DNA of 64,000 nucleotides, taken from Ignavibacteria bacterium (GTDB taxonomy: Bacteria > Bacteroidota > Ignavibacteria > Tepidaquicellales > OLB5). A program made the translations under genes and the position numbers. The notes under the pieces were generated by a model. It had not been told where the DNA came from, searched no databases, and worked only from the letters and a program-made list of their open reading frames with translations. The DNA lies in contig JAFLBX010000001.1 of the NCBI GenBank assembly GCA_017303675.1, positions 1,003,970 to 1,067,969 on the forward strand, given 5' to 3'. Positions 32,474 through 40,379 of this stretch are shown piece after piece (position 1 is the first letter of the stretch; each line of letters opens with the position of its first letter).

Positions 32474-33916
32474 ATGAAAGCATCAAAGCTGATCACGATT
32501 CTCAAAACATTTTCTGTTGAGGATTTAAAGAGGTTTGAAAAATTTATTATATCTCCATATCATAATCCCGGCAGAAACCTGAAACCTCTCTTTAAGGCTT
32601 TTACAAAATTTCACCCTGATTATCCCGAAAATAAACTTTCTGATGAGAAAATCTTAAAAAGCCTCAGAATATCATCCGGTGTATATAATAAGAGTTCATC
32701 ATCTCAGTTAGCTGTACGATATTCAGAACTAACAAGGCTGGCAAAAAACTTTTTGGTAGTTGAAAGCTCTCTTAACAACAGTTTTAGTTATTCCAAATCT
32801 CTTGCGGAATACTTTAATGATAAAAATTTATACAATTATTGCAGAAGTGAAATTAAGGAATGTAACAGGATATTGGATGAGAACGGGCTGGATGAAAATT
32901 ATGCACTTGAAAAACTTTTGCTGCAGAGAATTATATCTTTAAGTTACCACAGGGAAAATAAGAAAGATAAAGCATTAAAAGAGTTAATGCACATACCGCT
33001 TTATGCGCTTTCATATTTTGTTACGAATATAAAGGTTCAGTTATACAGTAATCATTTGGAATATCCGGTAAACTTTGAACTTTTAAAAAAAATTACCGAT
33101 AGCCTGAATATTGAAGAGCTTGCCAAATTATGCACTGATGATAACACCGGTTTAAAAAATAAAATGATTTATGATCACAAACGAAGTTTGTTTTATTTAT
33201 ATGAAAATACTGAGCTGTTTTGGGAATTAATTGAATTTTATAAAATGAATTTTGATCAGCTATCTGATGTGCTTAAATGGCAGTATTTTTTAGGGCTGAT
33301 GAAAAGCGGTACTAAGCTTATGAGTACCAGAGATTTTACACTTTTTGCCACTCAGCTGAGTTTATTGATAGATTTTGTATTTCAAAATGGTGTTTTTTCT
33401 TTCAGCCGTAAAGAACCACTTGAAGATGTTTTATTTAATTCTATAATCAGGATTAAAATAGCAATAGAAAGTACGGAATCAGTTCAGGCATTCATTGAAC
33501 AGTATTTGCCAAAAGTTAAAATTGACTATAGAAAAAGATCAAATAATTATGCTTATGCATTTTTAAGTTTTAAAAAAGGAGATTTCACCAAAACACTAGA
33601 TCACCTGAATAAGATCGATTTTTCTACTTTAAACGAAAAAAACTATCTTTATAAGCTTAAAATTGCCGTATTTTATGAATTGAACTATATTGAAGAATTG
33701 TATTATTTGATTGATAGTTACAATCACTTTATTGCAAATAATACAAGATTTTCTAAATCAAGTGAACATTATGGATTTTCTGAAATTATAAAAGTATTTC
33801 TTGCGAACAAAAGTAAAAATAACAAACTGCTTAGTAACGAAAGAAAGAAAATAACAGATTCTGTTAAAACATCAGATTTTGGATGGTGGTTAACACGAAA
33901 ACTTGAAGAATTTTAG
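32474..33916 (+). CDS. LKTF/FEKFI-family protein (paralogue 2, module A)
   Basis: 480 residues. Family N-terminus: ASKLITILKTFSVEDLKRFEKFIISPYHN, then FHPDYPENKLSDEKILKSLRIS and LAVRYSELTRLAKNFLVV. The rest is helical and divergent; the C-terminal part (KKGDFTKTLDHLNKIDF, YKLKIAVFYELNYIEELYYLIDSYNHFI) aligns with the other copies. An AGGAAGGAG Shine-Dalgarno lies 5 nt before the ATG, much stronger than in the neighbours. TACATTTG about 60 nt upstream could be a -7 element. It is divergent from the small RHH-like gene, sharing its 222-nt control region. Function unknown. Confidence 0.75.
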   Translation: MKASKLITILKTFSVEDLKRFEKFIISPYHNPGRNLKPLFKAFTKFHPDYPENKLSDEKILKSLRISSGVYNKSSSSQLAVRYSELTRLAKNFLVVESSLNNSFSYSKSLAEYFNDKNLYNYCRSEIKECNRILDENGLDENYALEKLLLQRIISLSYHRENKKDKALKELMHIPLYALSYFVTNIKVQLYSNHLEYPVNFELLKKITDSLNIEELAKLCTDDNTGLKNKMIYDHKRSLFYLYENTELFWELIEFYKMNFDQLSDVLKWQYFLGLMKSGTKLMSTRDFTLFATQLSLLIDFVFQNGVFSFSRKEPLEDVLFNSIIRIKIAIESTESVQAFIEQYLPKVKIDYRKRSNNYAYAFLSFKKGDFTKTLDHLNKIDFSTLNEKNYLYKLKIAVFYELNYIEELYYLIDSYNHFIANNTRFSKSSEHYGFSEIIKVFLANKSKNNKLLSNERKKITDSVKTSDFGWWLTRKLEEF

Positions 33917-33935
33917 TAAAATTATTTTAAAGAAA

Positions 33936-33962
33936 AAGGGGGCATATATATGCCCCCTTGAA
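33936..33962. terminator. Intrinsic terminator between convergent genes
   Basis: AAGGGGGCATA/TATGCCCCCTT is a perfect palindrome at 33936-33959. On the minus strand it is followed by T-rich sequence. It separates the plus gene ending 33916 from the minus gene ending 33987. Confidence 0.8.
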
Positions 33963-33986
33963 TTTTGAGGAAATGATTTGAATAAT

Positions 33987-35519
33987 TTATTTTACCAGGA
34001 TCATCTTCTTAACCTGCGCATATCCTCCGGAACTTATCTTATAAAAATAAACACCGCTTGGTAATTTTGATGCGTCAAAATCCGCTTCATAGCTCCCCGG
34101 GTTTAATTGTTCATTCACAAGCATTGATACTTCCTTCCCGCTAATATCATAAATTATCAGTTTGGTGAATGATTGCTGCGGAATATCAAACTTTATTTTT
34201 GTTACAGGATTGAACGGGTTCGGATAATTATTATACAATTTGTAAACAGAAGGTATTTCATTTCCTGTTTGGTTAATTCCAACCAAACCTGTACGGAAAT
34301 TCCATACAACTGACCAGGGACCTTGACCTCCTATGTTCAAAGCAGTAACTCTCCAGTAATAAAGTACATTATTGTTTAAAAATCCCGGAGGTACCTGCAG
34401 CTGAGTTACTGAAACCGTATCATAATCAAGTACTGTAGAATTAAAAACATCTATAGAAACCTGAACCCGGTAATTTACTGCATTTGGAACAGAATTCCAT
34501 TGCAGTAAAGGAGTTATACTTTGACCCGTAGAGTTATTGGGAGGTGAAGTTAATGTAGGTGCCTGTGCAGGCGGAGTGACACCGCTTCCGTTTGTTGTTT
34601 TAAGTATATGTCCTGATGATCCGCAAATCCAGCCTGTATTATAATTTATAAAAGATACCTCATAAATTGAAACACCTGATATACCAATGTTTTGATTTAC
34701 CCAAGTTGAGCATCCATCAGTAGTTTTTAATAATCCGTCTGATTTACCCAGCCAACCCCATTGCGGGTCGTGCATAAAAAGTGAATTTCTGCCTCCTGAT
34801 TGATTATTTAATATAACCCAGTTTTCTCCCATATTGGTTGTTTTATAAGTTCTGTTTGAAACATGAAAACCGATATTCCCGAAAAACTTAAAATCTCCAC
34901 CTCCTTCATAGCCATTTGTGTTGCTTGCCATATTTGTTGTCCAGGTAAAACCACGATCAGTTGTTCTCAATAGTCTGTGAAGATAAGTCCAGCTGGTTCC
35001 GCCGTTAACAAAACCAGTTTGTTGATTAACAAAATACATACTACCCAAAGAGTTTATCGTAAATCCGGATACACTTGATGAATACCAGTTTGAACCTGAA
35101 TTTGTAGTATACAAAAAGCTCTGTGAATTATCTATGAAATATATATTATTAGTATCGTTTAAATACTGCATATCATTCGGTACGCCCGGTAATATATAAG
35201 GGGTCCAGTTAAACCCTCCGTCTGTGGTTTTAAATTTTTGATTCCAGTTAGTGAACCAAAGATTCCCGACATTAGGCTGATCCCATTGCCAATTCTTAAA
35301 AGTTCTGCTGGGCGGGGCTGTAAAAACAATATTCCAGTTTGTTCCGCCATTGGTAGTTTTTAGAACTTGAGTACCGGTTAACGCGTATACCAGGTTAGTA
35401 TCAAAAGCCTGTATTGCAATAATATTTCCTGTACCCGGATTTGACTGCACCATCCAGGATTGAGAAAACAATCCAGAACTCATTAAAAGTAAAACAATAA
35501 AACATTTCAGAATTTTCAT
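33987..35519 (-). CDS. Secreted YCF48/BNR-like protein with T9SS sorting domain (module B)
   Basis: 510 residues from ATG 35519; an ATG at 35531 would add four residues. The start at 35519 mirrors module A, leaving the same 11-nt gap to the upstream stop. Signal peptide MKILKCFIVLLLMSSGLFSQ. The domain plan is identical to the 30501 gene: propeller repeats (VLKTTNGGTNWNI, FKTTDGGFNWTP, LLRTTDRGFTWTT), a fibronectin III-like module and a T9SS domain. The last ~110 residues differ from module A at only one visible position, while the propeller has diverged clearly. This points to duplication plus later exchange of the 3' end. Surface-exposed; function unknown. Confidence 0.88.
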   Translation of the reverse strand: MKILKCFIVLLLMSSGLFSQSWMVQSNPGTGNIIAIQAFDTNLVYALTGTQVLKTTNGGTNWNIVFTAPPSRTFKNWQWDQPNVGNLWFTNWNQKFKTTDGGFNWTPYILPGVPNDMQYLNDTNNIYFIDNSQSFLYTTNSGSNWYSSSVSGFTINSLGSMYFVNQQTGFVNGGTSWTYLHRLLRTTDRGFTWTTNMASNTNGYEGGGDFKFFGNIGFHVSNRTYKTTNMGENWVILNNQSGGRNSLFMHDPQWGWLGKSDGLLKTTDGCSTWVNQNIGISGVSIYEVSFINYNTGWICGSSGHILKTTNGSGVTPPAQAPTLTSPPNNSTGQSITPLLQWNSVPNAVNYRVQVSIDVFNSTVLDYDTVSVTQLQVPPGFLNNNVLYYWRVTALNIGGQGPWSVVWNFRTGLVGINQTGNEIPSVYKLYNNYPNPFNPVTKIKFDIPQQSFTKLIIYDISGKEVSMLVNEQLNPGSYEADFDASKLPSGVYFYKISSGGYAQVKKMILVK

Positions 35520-35530
35520 AATGTATTCCA

Positions 35531-35710
35531 TTAATTTTTTGAATATTTAAATTGGTTAGTATTGTTTTTTTTCAGAAAATATGCGCATAGTGCCGTAAGA
35601 GTATCATCATAATCGGTTTTTAATATTTTTTGAACTTTAGTTATCATTTTATGGGTTTCAGGCCTTAGCCTGTATCCTTTTGAAATTTTTTTATCTTTTT
35701 TAAGTCTCAT
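35531..35710 (-). CDS. Small probable ribbon-helix-helix protein (module B)
   Basis: 59 residues from ATG 35710. A longer reading from 35734 would start inside the GTGCAC array and is rejected. The sequence MRLKKDKKISKGYRLRPETH, KMITKVQKILKTDYDDTLTALCAYFL parallels the module A protein with conservative changes, and both then end in polar tails of unrelated sequence. Selection has therefore kept the first ~45 residues, as expected for a DNA-binding domain. It lies 11 nt before the secreted BNR-like gene. Role inferred as in module A. Confidence 0.6.
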   Translation of the reverse strand: MRLKKDKKISKGYRLRPETHKMITKVQKILKTDYDDTLTALCAYFLKKNNTNQFKYSKN

Positions 35711-35718
35711 ATCAATCT

Positions 35719-35744
35719 GTGCACTTGAGTGCATTAAAGTGCAC
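35719..35744. promoter_or_regulatory. GTGCAC operator-like array, module B
   Basis: GTGCAC at 35719-35724, GTGCAT at 35729-35734 and GTGCAC at 35739-35744 start exactly 10 bp apart, one helical turn, between the promoter and the start of the small RHH-like gene. The array matches that in module A in word, position and phase. Confidence 0.6.
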
Positions 35745-35760
35745 TGTTTATATTTTGGTA

Positions 35761-35791
35761 CAAAGTTATCCCCATATGTTTAAGCATTCAA
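35761..35791 (-). promoter_or_regulatory. Promoter of module B small gene
   Basis: Minus-strand TTG (35791-35789) and TAACTTTG (35768-35761), 20 nt apart. The -7 octamer is identical to that of module A. Confidence 0.65.
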
Positions 35792-35942
35792 AGAAAAGTT
35801 TCTTTTGTTGTTAAGGTAATTTTAGTATTAGTATTTCCTGTTAGAATATGTTTCAACTCTATAAAATAGTGATAATAATGAACTTAGAATTTGATTTGCA
35901 ATTGAATATATGTTAAGGTATTTTCGGGAAAATTCAGAAGAT

Positions 35943-37400
35943 ATGAAAGAATTAAAGCTGATTTCTGTACTAAAAACGTTTACTAAAGAGGAAATTAAAG
36001 AGTTTGAGAAGTTTATAAACTCTCCCTTTCACAATAACGGCAGAAACTATAAATCACTTTACAGTTACCTGAAAAAACTTCACCCTGAATTTCCGCCGCA
36101 GAAAATTACCGAGGATAAGATCTTTAAAAAATTATATCCCCATAAAAAATACGATCCCAAAGCTTCATCACTTAGCATAAGGGTAATATTAAGCCAGTTA
36201 ACTAAGCTGACTGAAGAATACCTTATGATCAGGTATTTCAGGACCAGTAATGAATTTAAATTTGTAAGCTTAATCAAAGAATATAGCGGCAGAAAACTAT
36301 TTAAATTGTGTGATAGCTATATTAAAATGATCTCAAAGGATGAAGATAAAAATTCAGACGACAGCTCCTACTTTCTGCAGCAGCATATGATAAAACGAGC
36401 CTTGTTCAATTTGATATACGAAAAAAAATCGAACAATTTGAAAAAGTATAATGATGCAAGAATTGAGCTTACAGAATCCGCGTTATACCTTTTTTTATTC
36501 GAGCTTATTAATCATAAAGAAGATGTAGAGATGCTGTATTCTGAAGATTTCAGGGAATCAGATTTAATTATGGATGTAATGGGCAAGATAGATATAAATA
36601 ACCTTCTTGGAAAAGCTATTGAAGGCAATAAAATGCCGGCTTTAAAGATCATGCTTTTATATTATTTTAACCGAATTGTAACCGATTTTACCGATGAAAA
36701 AGCATTTCTTTCCCTGAAAAAAATACTGCTGGATAATTTAGATGTATTATCATTTGATTCGAAAAAAAGTTATTTGGCCGGGTTATGTAATTTCTGCCTG
36801 TATGAAAAGCTTAATAAAAGAGTTCATTATCTAACAGAATTCAAAAAGCTTTATACTTTGCTGTTAAATGAATCAATAAAAGAAGGCAATTATGAACAGT
36901 TTGATGTAAGGCAGTACAGGAATATTATCAGAATGTATGCTCATGAAAGAAAATTCTTTGAGATCACCGAATACAATGAGAAATATTTAAAGTATCACAA
37001 CGAAGTTCACCGAGAAGATTGTTTTAATTACAGCCGGGCAATAACAGCTTTTCAGCAAAACAGATTTGAAGAATGCCTGCGTATGATAAGTAAAAGCAGA
37101 TTTTCTATACCAATGATGATAAGAGACCTTAAGTATATTAAGATACAATGTTTAATAGAGCTGGAACATTATGATTTGTTTTATTCAGAAATGGACAGTT
37201 TTCAACATTTCTTAAGAAATTCTTCGGAAATACCAAAAGAATTTATTGAAACAGATAAAGTTGTATTAAAACATTTTTTAAATTTCATGAGATATAAAGA
37301 AAAGAATTTAAGCACATCAAAAGATCATTTATACAATATTATAAGTTCTTTAAACTCTGAAAATATTTATTTAAAATGGCTTCTGGGTAAATTAATATAA
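35943..37400 (+). CDS. LKTF/FEKFI-family protein (paralogue 3, module B)
   Basis: 485 residues from ATG 35943, which aligns with the starts of the paralogues. A start at 35910 adds 11 unmatched residues. Family N-terminus: LKLISVLKTFTKEEIKEFEKFINSPFHN, then LHPEFPPQKITEDKIFKKLYPHKKYDPKASSLSIRVILSQLTKLTEEYLMI. The remainder is helical with TPR-like pairs and ends near SFQHFLRNSSEIPKE. It is more similar to the next gene (37408) than to module A's copy, suggesting a later tandem duplication. Divergent from the small RHH-like gene. Seven nt separate it from the next family member. Confidence 0.75.
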   Translation: MKELKLISVLKTFTKEEIKEFEKFINSPFHNNGRNYKSLYSYLKKLHPEFPPQKITEDKIFKKLYPHKKYDPKASSLSIRVILSQLTKLTEEYLMIRYFRTSNEFKFVSLIKEYSGRKLFKLCDSYIKMISKDEDKNSDDSSYFLQQHMIKRALFNLIYEKKSNNLKKYNDARIELTESALYLFLFELINHKEDVEMLYSEDFRESDLIMDVMGKIDINNLLGKAIEGNKMPALKIMLLYYFNRIVTDFTDEKAFLSLKKILLDNLDVLSFDSKKSYLAGLCNFCLYEKLNKRVHYLTEFKKLYTLLLNESIKEGNYEQFDVRQYRNIIRMYAHERKFFEITEYNEKYLKYHNEVHREDCFNYSRAITAFQQNRFEECLRMISKSRFSIPMMIRDLKYIKIQCLIELEHYDLFYSEMDSFQHFLRNSSEIPKEFIETDKVVLKHFLNFMRYKEKNLSTSKDHLYNIISSLNSENIYLKWLLGKLI

Positions 37401-37407
37401 TTGTATT

Positions 37408-38904
37408 ATGCCGGCAAGAGAGATAAAGCTGTTAACAATACTTAAAACATTTTCAAAAGAAGAATTGAAAGAATTTGAAAAATTCATCATATCTCCGTTC
37501 CACAATAAAGGAAGAAACTTTAAACCGTTGCTGGGTTTACTTAAAAAATTATACCCTGATTTTCCTGCAGATAAACTGACTTCTGAAAAGATCTATAAAA
37601 AACTGTATCCCGGAAAGATTTATGACAGGTCAAGGTCATCCTTAACCATTAGGGTTCTTTTTTCACAGTTAACGCAATTGGCTGAAGATTTTATGCTGAT
37701 AAAGGAATTATATAATGATGAAAATACATTGGTCAGGAATAATCTGAAGTTTAAAGTGAACTTTACAAATAAATCTCTTAATATATTTGCAGAAAAACCC
37801 CTTATAGATAACCTGAAACTTCTGGAAGACTATATAGAAACATTTAAAGAAAGCAACCTGCATGTTTTAACAAATGAAAATTTGGTTCAGCTTAAGGTTA
37901 TGAATGCCGACTATGAAACAGTACTTGATTTAAGAGAGCAGAATATACTGTATGCGCTTAATTCAGCATTTGATCAGATCTATTTTACAGTTGCCAGTAA
38001 CCTTGTACTTATCCAGCGGATAAACAGGGGACTCAATGGAGTAAATTTTTATAAACATATTCTTAACAATATTGACCCCGAGTTACTTGAAAATTTTGTT
38101 TATAATGACAAAAAGGGGACCAAAAATATAATAATTTTTAATTATTACGTAAGCAGGTTCATTCTAAATAATGATTTTGAAGATTTAAAATTGATCGATA
38201 AGATAATTGATTTTTACAAAGAAATATTCCCTTCTCTTTCTTTCGAAAACAAACATTCATTATTTGTACGTTTAAGCAATATATTGATAATGGGCTCTCA
38301 TATTGATACGGAATTATTCGGCTATAAAATACATATATTAAGCGAATATATACTTAAGTATAATTGCTACAGCGAAAAAGAAGATGAAATGATGAGCGGA
38401 ATGAGCTATATGAATATTTTTGTGAATAAAGAGTATTTTTTGAATGCGGAAGAAATTAAACAGTTTATTTCAGACAATATAAAATATGTTCATAAAAGAG
38501 ACAGGGAGTATACAGAGAAGATTTCAGAAATTTGTTATTGTATTAAATCAGGGAAATATGAAGATGGTTTAAAAATGCTTAGCAGAATAAATACCAATGA
38601 AACACTTTATAAAATCATAATATACCGTTATAAGCTTATGCTGCTGTATGAAATGAAAATGTTTGAAGAATTGATATCAAATATTGATTCATTTGAACAT
38701 TTTCTGAGGAATAACAGGCTAATAAATAATTTTATGAGCAGCATGTATTTGACGTTATGTAAAGCTTTAAAACTTTTGATAAAAATTAATCTTAACCCGG
38801 AAAATATTATTACGAATGAGCTCGAAACATCAGTTGAAAACTGTAAAAACAAAGTGTTCTATAGGTGGGTTAAACAAAAGGCAGATGAAATAGTTAGAAA
38901 ATAA
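37408..38904 (+). CDS. LKTF/FEKFI-family protein (paralogue 4)
   Basis: 498 residues, ATG at 37408. N-terminus IKLLTILKTFSKEELKEFEKFIISPFHNKGRNFKPLLGLLKKLYPDFPADKLTSEKIYKKLYPGKIYDRSRSSLTIRVLFSQ in short matches the previous gene closely. The helical body is divergent (YALNSAFDQIYF, KHILNNIDPELL), and the C-terminus again has the SFEHFLRNNRLI block. It follows the previous copy by 7 nt and has no RHH-like or secreted partner of its own, so it is probably the product of a local duplication within module B's operon. Confidence 0.75.
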   Translation: MPAREIKLLTILKTFSKEELKEFEKFIISPFHNKGRNFKPLLGLLKKLYPDFPADKLTSEKIYKKLYPGKIYDRSRSSLTIRVLFSQLTQLAEDFMLIKELYNDENTLVRNNLKFKVNFTNKSLNIFAEKPLIDNLKLLEDYIETFKESNLHVLTNENLVQLKVMNADYETVLDLREQNILYALNSAFDQIYFTVASNLVLIQRINRGLNGVNFYKHILNNIDPELLENFVYNDKKGTKNIIIFNYYVSRFILNNDFEDLKLIDKIIDFYKEIFPSLSFENKHSLFVRLSNILIMGSHIDTELFGYKIHILSEYILKYNCYSEKEDEMMSGMSYMNIFVNKEYFLNAEEIKQFISDNIKYVHKRDREYTEKISEICYCIKSGKYEDGLKMLSRINTNETLYKIIIYRYKLMLLYEMKMFEELISNIDSFEHFLRNNRLINNFMSSMYLTLCKALKLLIKINLNPENIITNELETSVENCKNKVFYRWVKQKADEIVRK

Positions 38905-38965
38905 ATTGATTTAAAGGTAATTGAATGGAAATATGAAATCTAAATATAAAATATAAATTGGATAT

Positions 38966-39235
38966 TTAAAACTCTTCCTCGTCAAAATCCTCATCAATTT
39001 CATCAATATCAGCAATAGGATCATCTTCCAGAGCTTTTTCCAGCTCCGCTATATCCACTTCTTCTTTATAAGCTTCGTCTTCGTGGTTTTCGGGTTTATC
39101 CAGCAGTTCAGGGCTGCATACGGGACACTCGCTGCAATCTACATATTCAGGTATGTTACCTTCAAAATACTTTGATGCTGCTCCTTCAAATTCATGTACT
39201 TCGCCGCATGCGCATTCAGTTTTTATTTTTGCCAT
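38966..39235 (-). CDS. Small acidic zinc-finger-like protein
   Basis: 89 residues. Cysteines in ECACGEVHEF and VDCSECPVCSPELL (CxC and CxxCxxC) could bind zinc. The last 45 residues are almost entirely acidic (DIAELEKALEDDPIADIDEIDEDFDEEEF). No membrane segment. Not recognised as a named family. Stands alone between the LKTF-family gene and the LolA-like gene. A nucleic-acid mimic or a protein-binding role could be imagined, but nothing proves it. Confidence 0.65.
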   Translation of the reverse strand: MAKIKTECACGEVHEFEGAASKYFEGNIPEYVDCSECPVCSPELLDKPENHEDEAYKEEVDIAELEKALEDDPIADIDEIDEDFDEEEF

Positions 39236-39326
39236 TGGTAAAAATACAAATTTACATTAAAAAAATAAATGAATTCCGTTTTACTGTTTGTTATTTTTTT
39301 AATTTTAATTAATATTATCTTAATAA

Positions 39327-39350
39327 AAAAAGGGGATAGTACCCCTTTAA
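39327..39350 (-). terminator. Intrinsic terminator of the LolA-like gene
   Basis: AAAGGGG/CCCCTTT (39329-39335 with 39342-39348). On the minus strand seven T follow. It lies 26 nt after the stop at 39374. Confidence 0.8.
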
Positions 39351-39373
39351 TTTTTTTTATTTATGTTATAATT

Positions 39374-40213
39374 TTATTTCCAGTTCCTTATTTTTACATC
39401 ACCATATGGATAGTCAACTTTAAAATCCAGGTAGCCCTGGTTAAGGCTCACATTTTCCATTGTAAGCCTGAAGTATTCATTTTGCTTGGGTCTGCGTATT
39501 TCAACTTTACGCGCGTAAGTGCTGGTACCTGAATATGAAAAATTAGAGAACTCAAACGAGATCAGGGTCTGACCCGTTTTGCTTATGTACATATATTTAT
39601 ATACAAAGTAATTATCTTTATCTACCCAGTATTTGCGTGTAATTGTTCCTCGCTTTAAAGAAAGTACGTATTGTCCGCCTTCTTCAGTCATAGCCAGCTC
39701 ATCTTTTTTTCCTTTTGATATTCTGACGGTCCCTGAAAATGAATTCAGCATATCGTCAAATGTACATCTTATCTTTGTAAGTGTGCCTATGTTAAGTATT
39801 GTTGTTGAGCCTGTTGTCACAACATCGTTCAGGTCATCAAAAAAAGTAAACCTGTCCCGGTTAAAATGTGCAACTGCCGCGTCAATTCCAAGGGGACCTT
39901 CTATTTTGAACCATAGGTCATCTTTTTTCTTTACGTGAATTTCTATATCTCCCGTTTCATCAATTTTCGGGGTCTTGATTTTAATTTCACCCGTTGAAAT
40001 GATATTATCTATTTCTTTTGAGCGGGAGTTAACTTCTTTGATTATCCGTGATATTTCAATTTTTACCGGATCTGTTTCAGTGACCTGAGTGGAGTCCTCC
40101 GTTAGAGGAACTGTTTCTTCAGGTGTTAGTGTAGAATCCTGGTTTTCCTGTGAGTTAACGCTATAAACCCAAAATATTAAAAGAATGAAAAAAACATGAG
40201 TTATTTTAAACAT
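39374..40213 (-). CDS. DUF4292/LolA-like periplasmic lipoprotein-handling protein
   Basis: 279 residues. Signal peptide MFKITHVFFILLIFWVYSVNSQ and a disordered Thr/Glu-rich stretch to ~50. A LolA/LolB-like half-barrel follows: IISTGEIKIKTPKIDETGDIEIHVKKKDDLWFKIEGPLG, TTILNIGTLTKIRCTFDDML, YVLSLKRGTITRKYWVDKDNYFVYKYMYI, and KVEIRRPKQNEYFRLTMENVSLN. Such proteins bind lipoprotein acyl chains or other hydrophobic ligands in the periplasm. No lipobox, so soluble. The family reading is moderately sure; DUF4292 is the best label. Confidence 0.72.
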   Translation of the reverse strand: MFKITHVFFILLIFWVYSVNSQENQDSTLTPEETVPLTEDSTQVTETDPVKIEISRIIKEVNSRSKEIDNIISTGEIKIKTPKIDETGDIEIHVKKKDDLWFKIEGPLGIDAAVAHFNRDRFTFFDDLNDVVTTGSTTILNIGTLTKIRCTFDDMLNSFSGTVRISKGKKDELAMTEEGGQYVLSLKRGTITRKYWVDKDNYFVYKYMYISKTGQTLISFEFSNFSYSGTSTYARKVEIRRPKQNEYFRLTMENVSLNQGYLDFKVDYPYGDVKIRNWK

Positions 40214-40379
40214 GTATTTATTACTTACAATTATTTTTCTATATAACTAATGATAATTAATTGTTAAATTAGCTAATATTTTGAAAGAATTCATCACTTT
40301 AATAGAGTAGATTTCCTCAAAAATTCAACAGAATTAACTACGAAACACTAATTTATTACTGAAAGGCAATAGTTTTTAA

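Noticed and set aside
32260-35744. GTGCAC repeats as a CRISPR array
   Set aside because: Repeats are only 6 bp, with 4-bp or irregular spacers and no cas genes. They fit operator half-sites.
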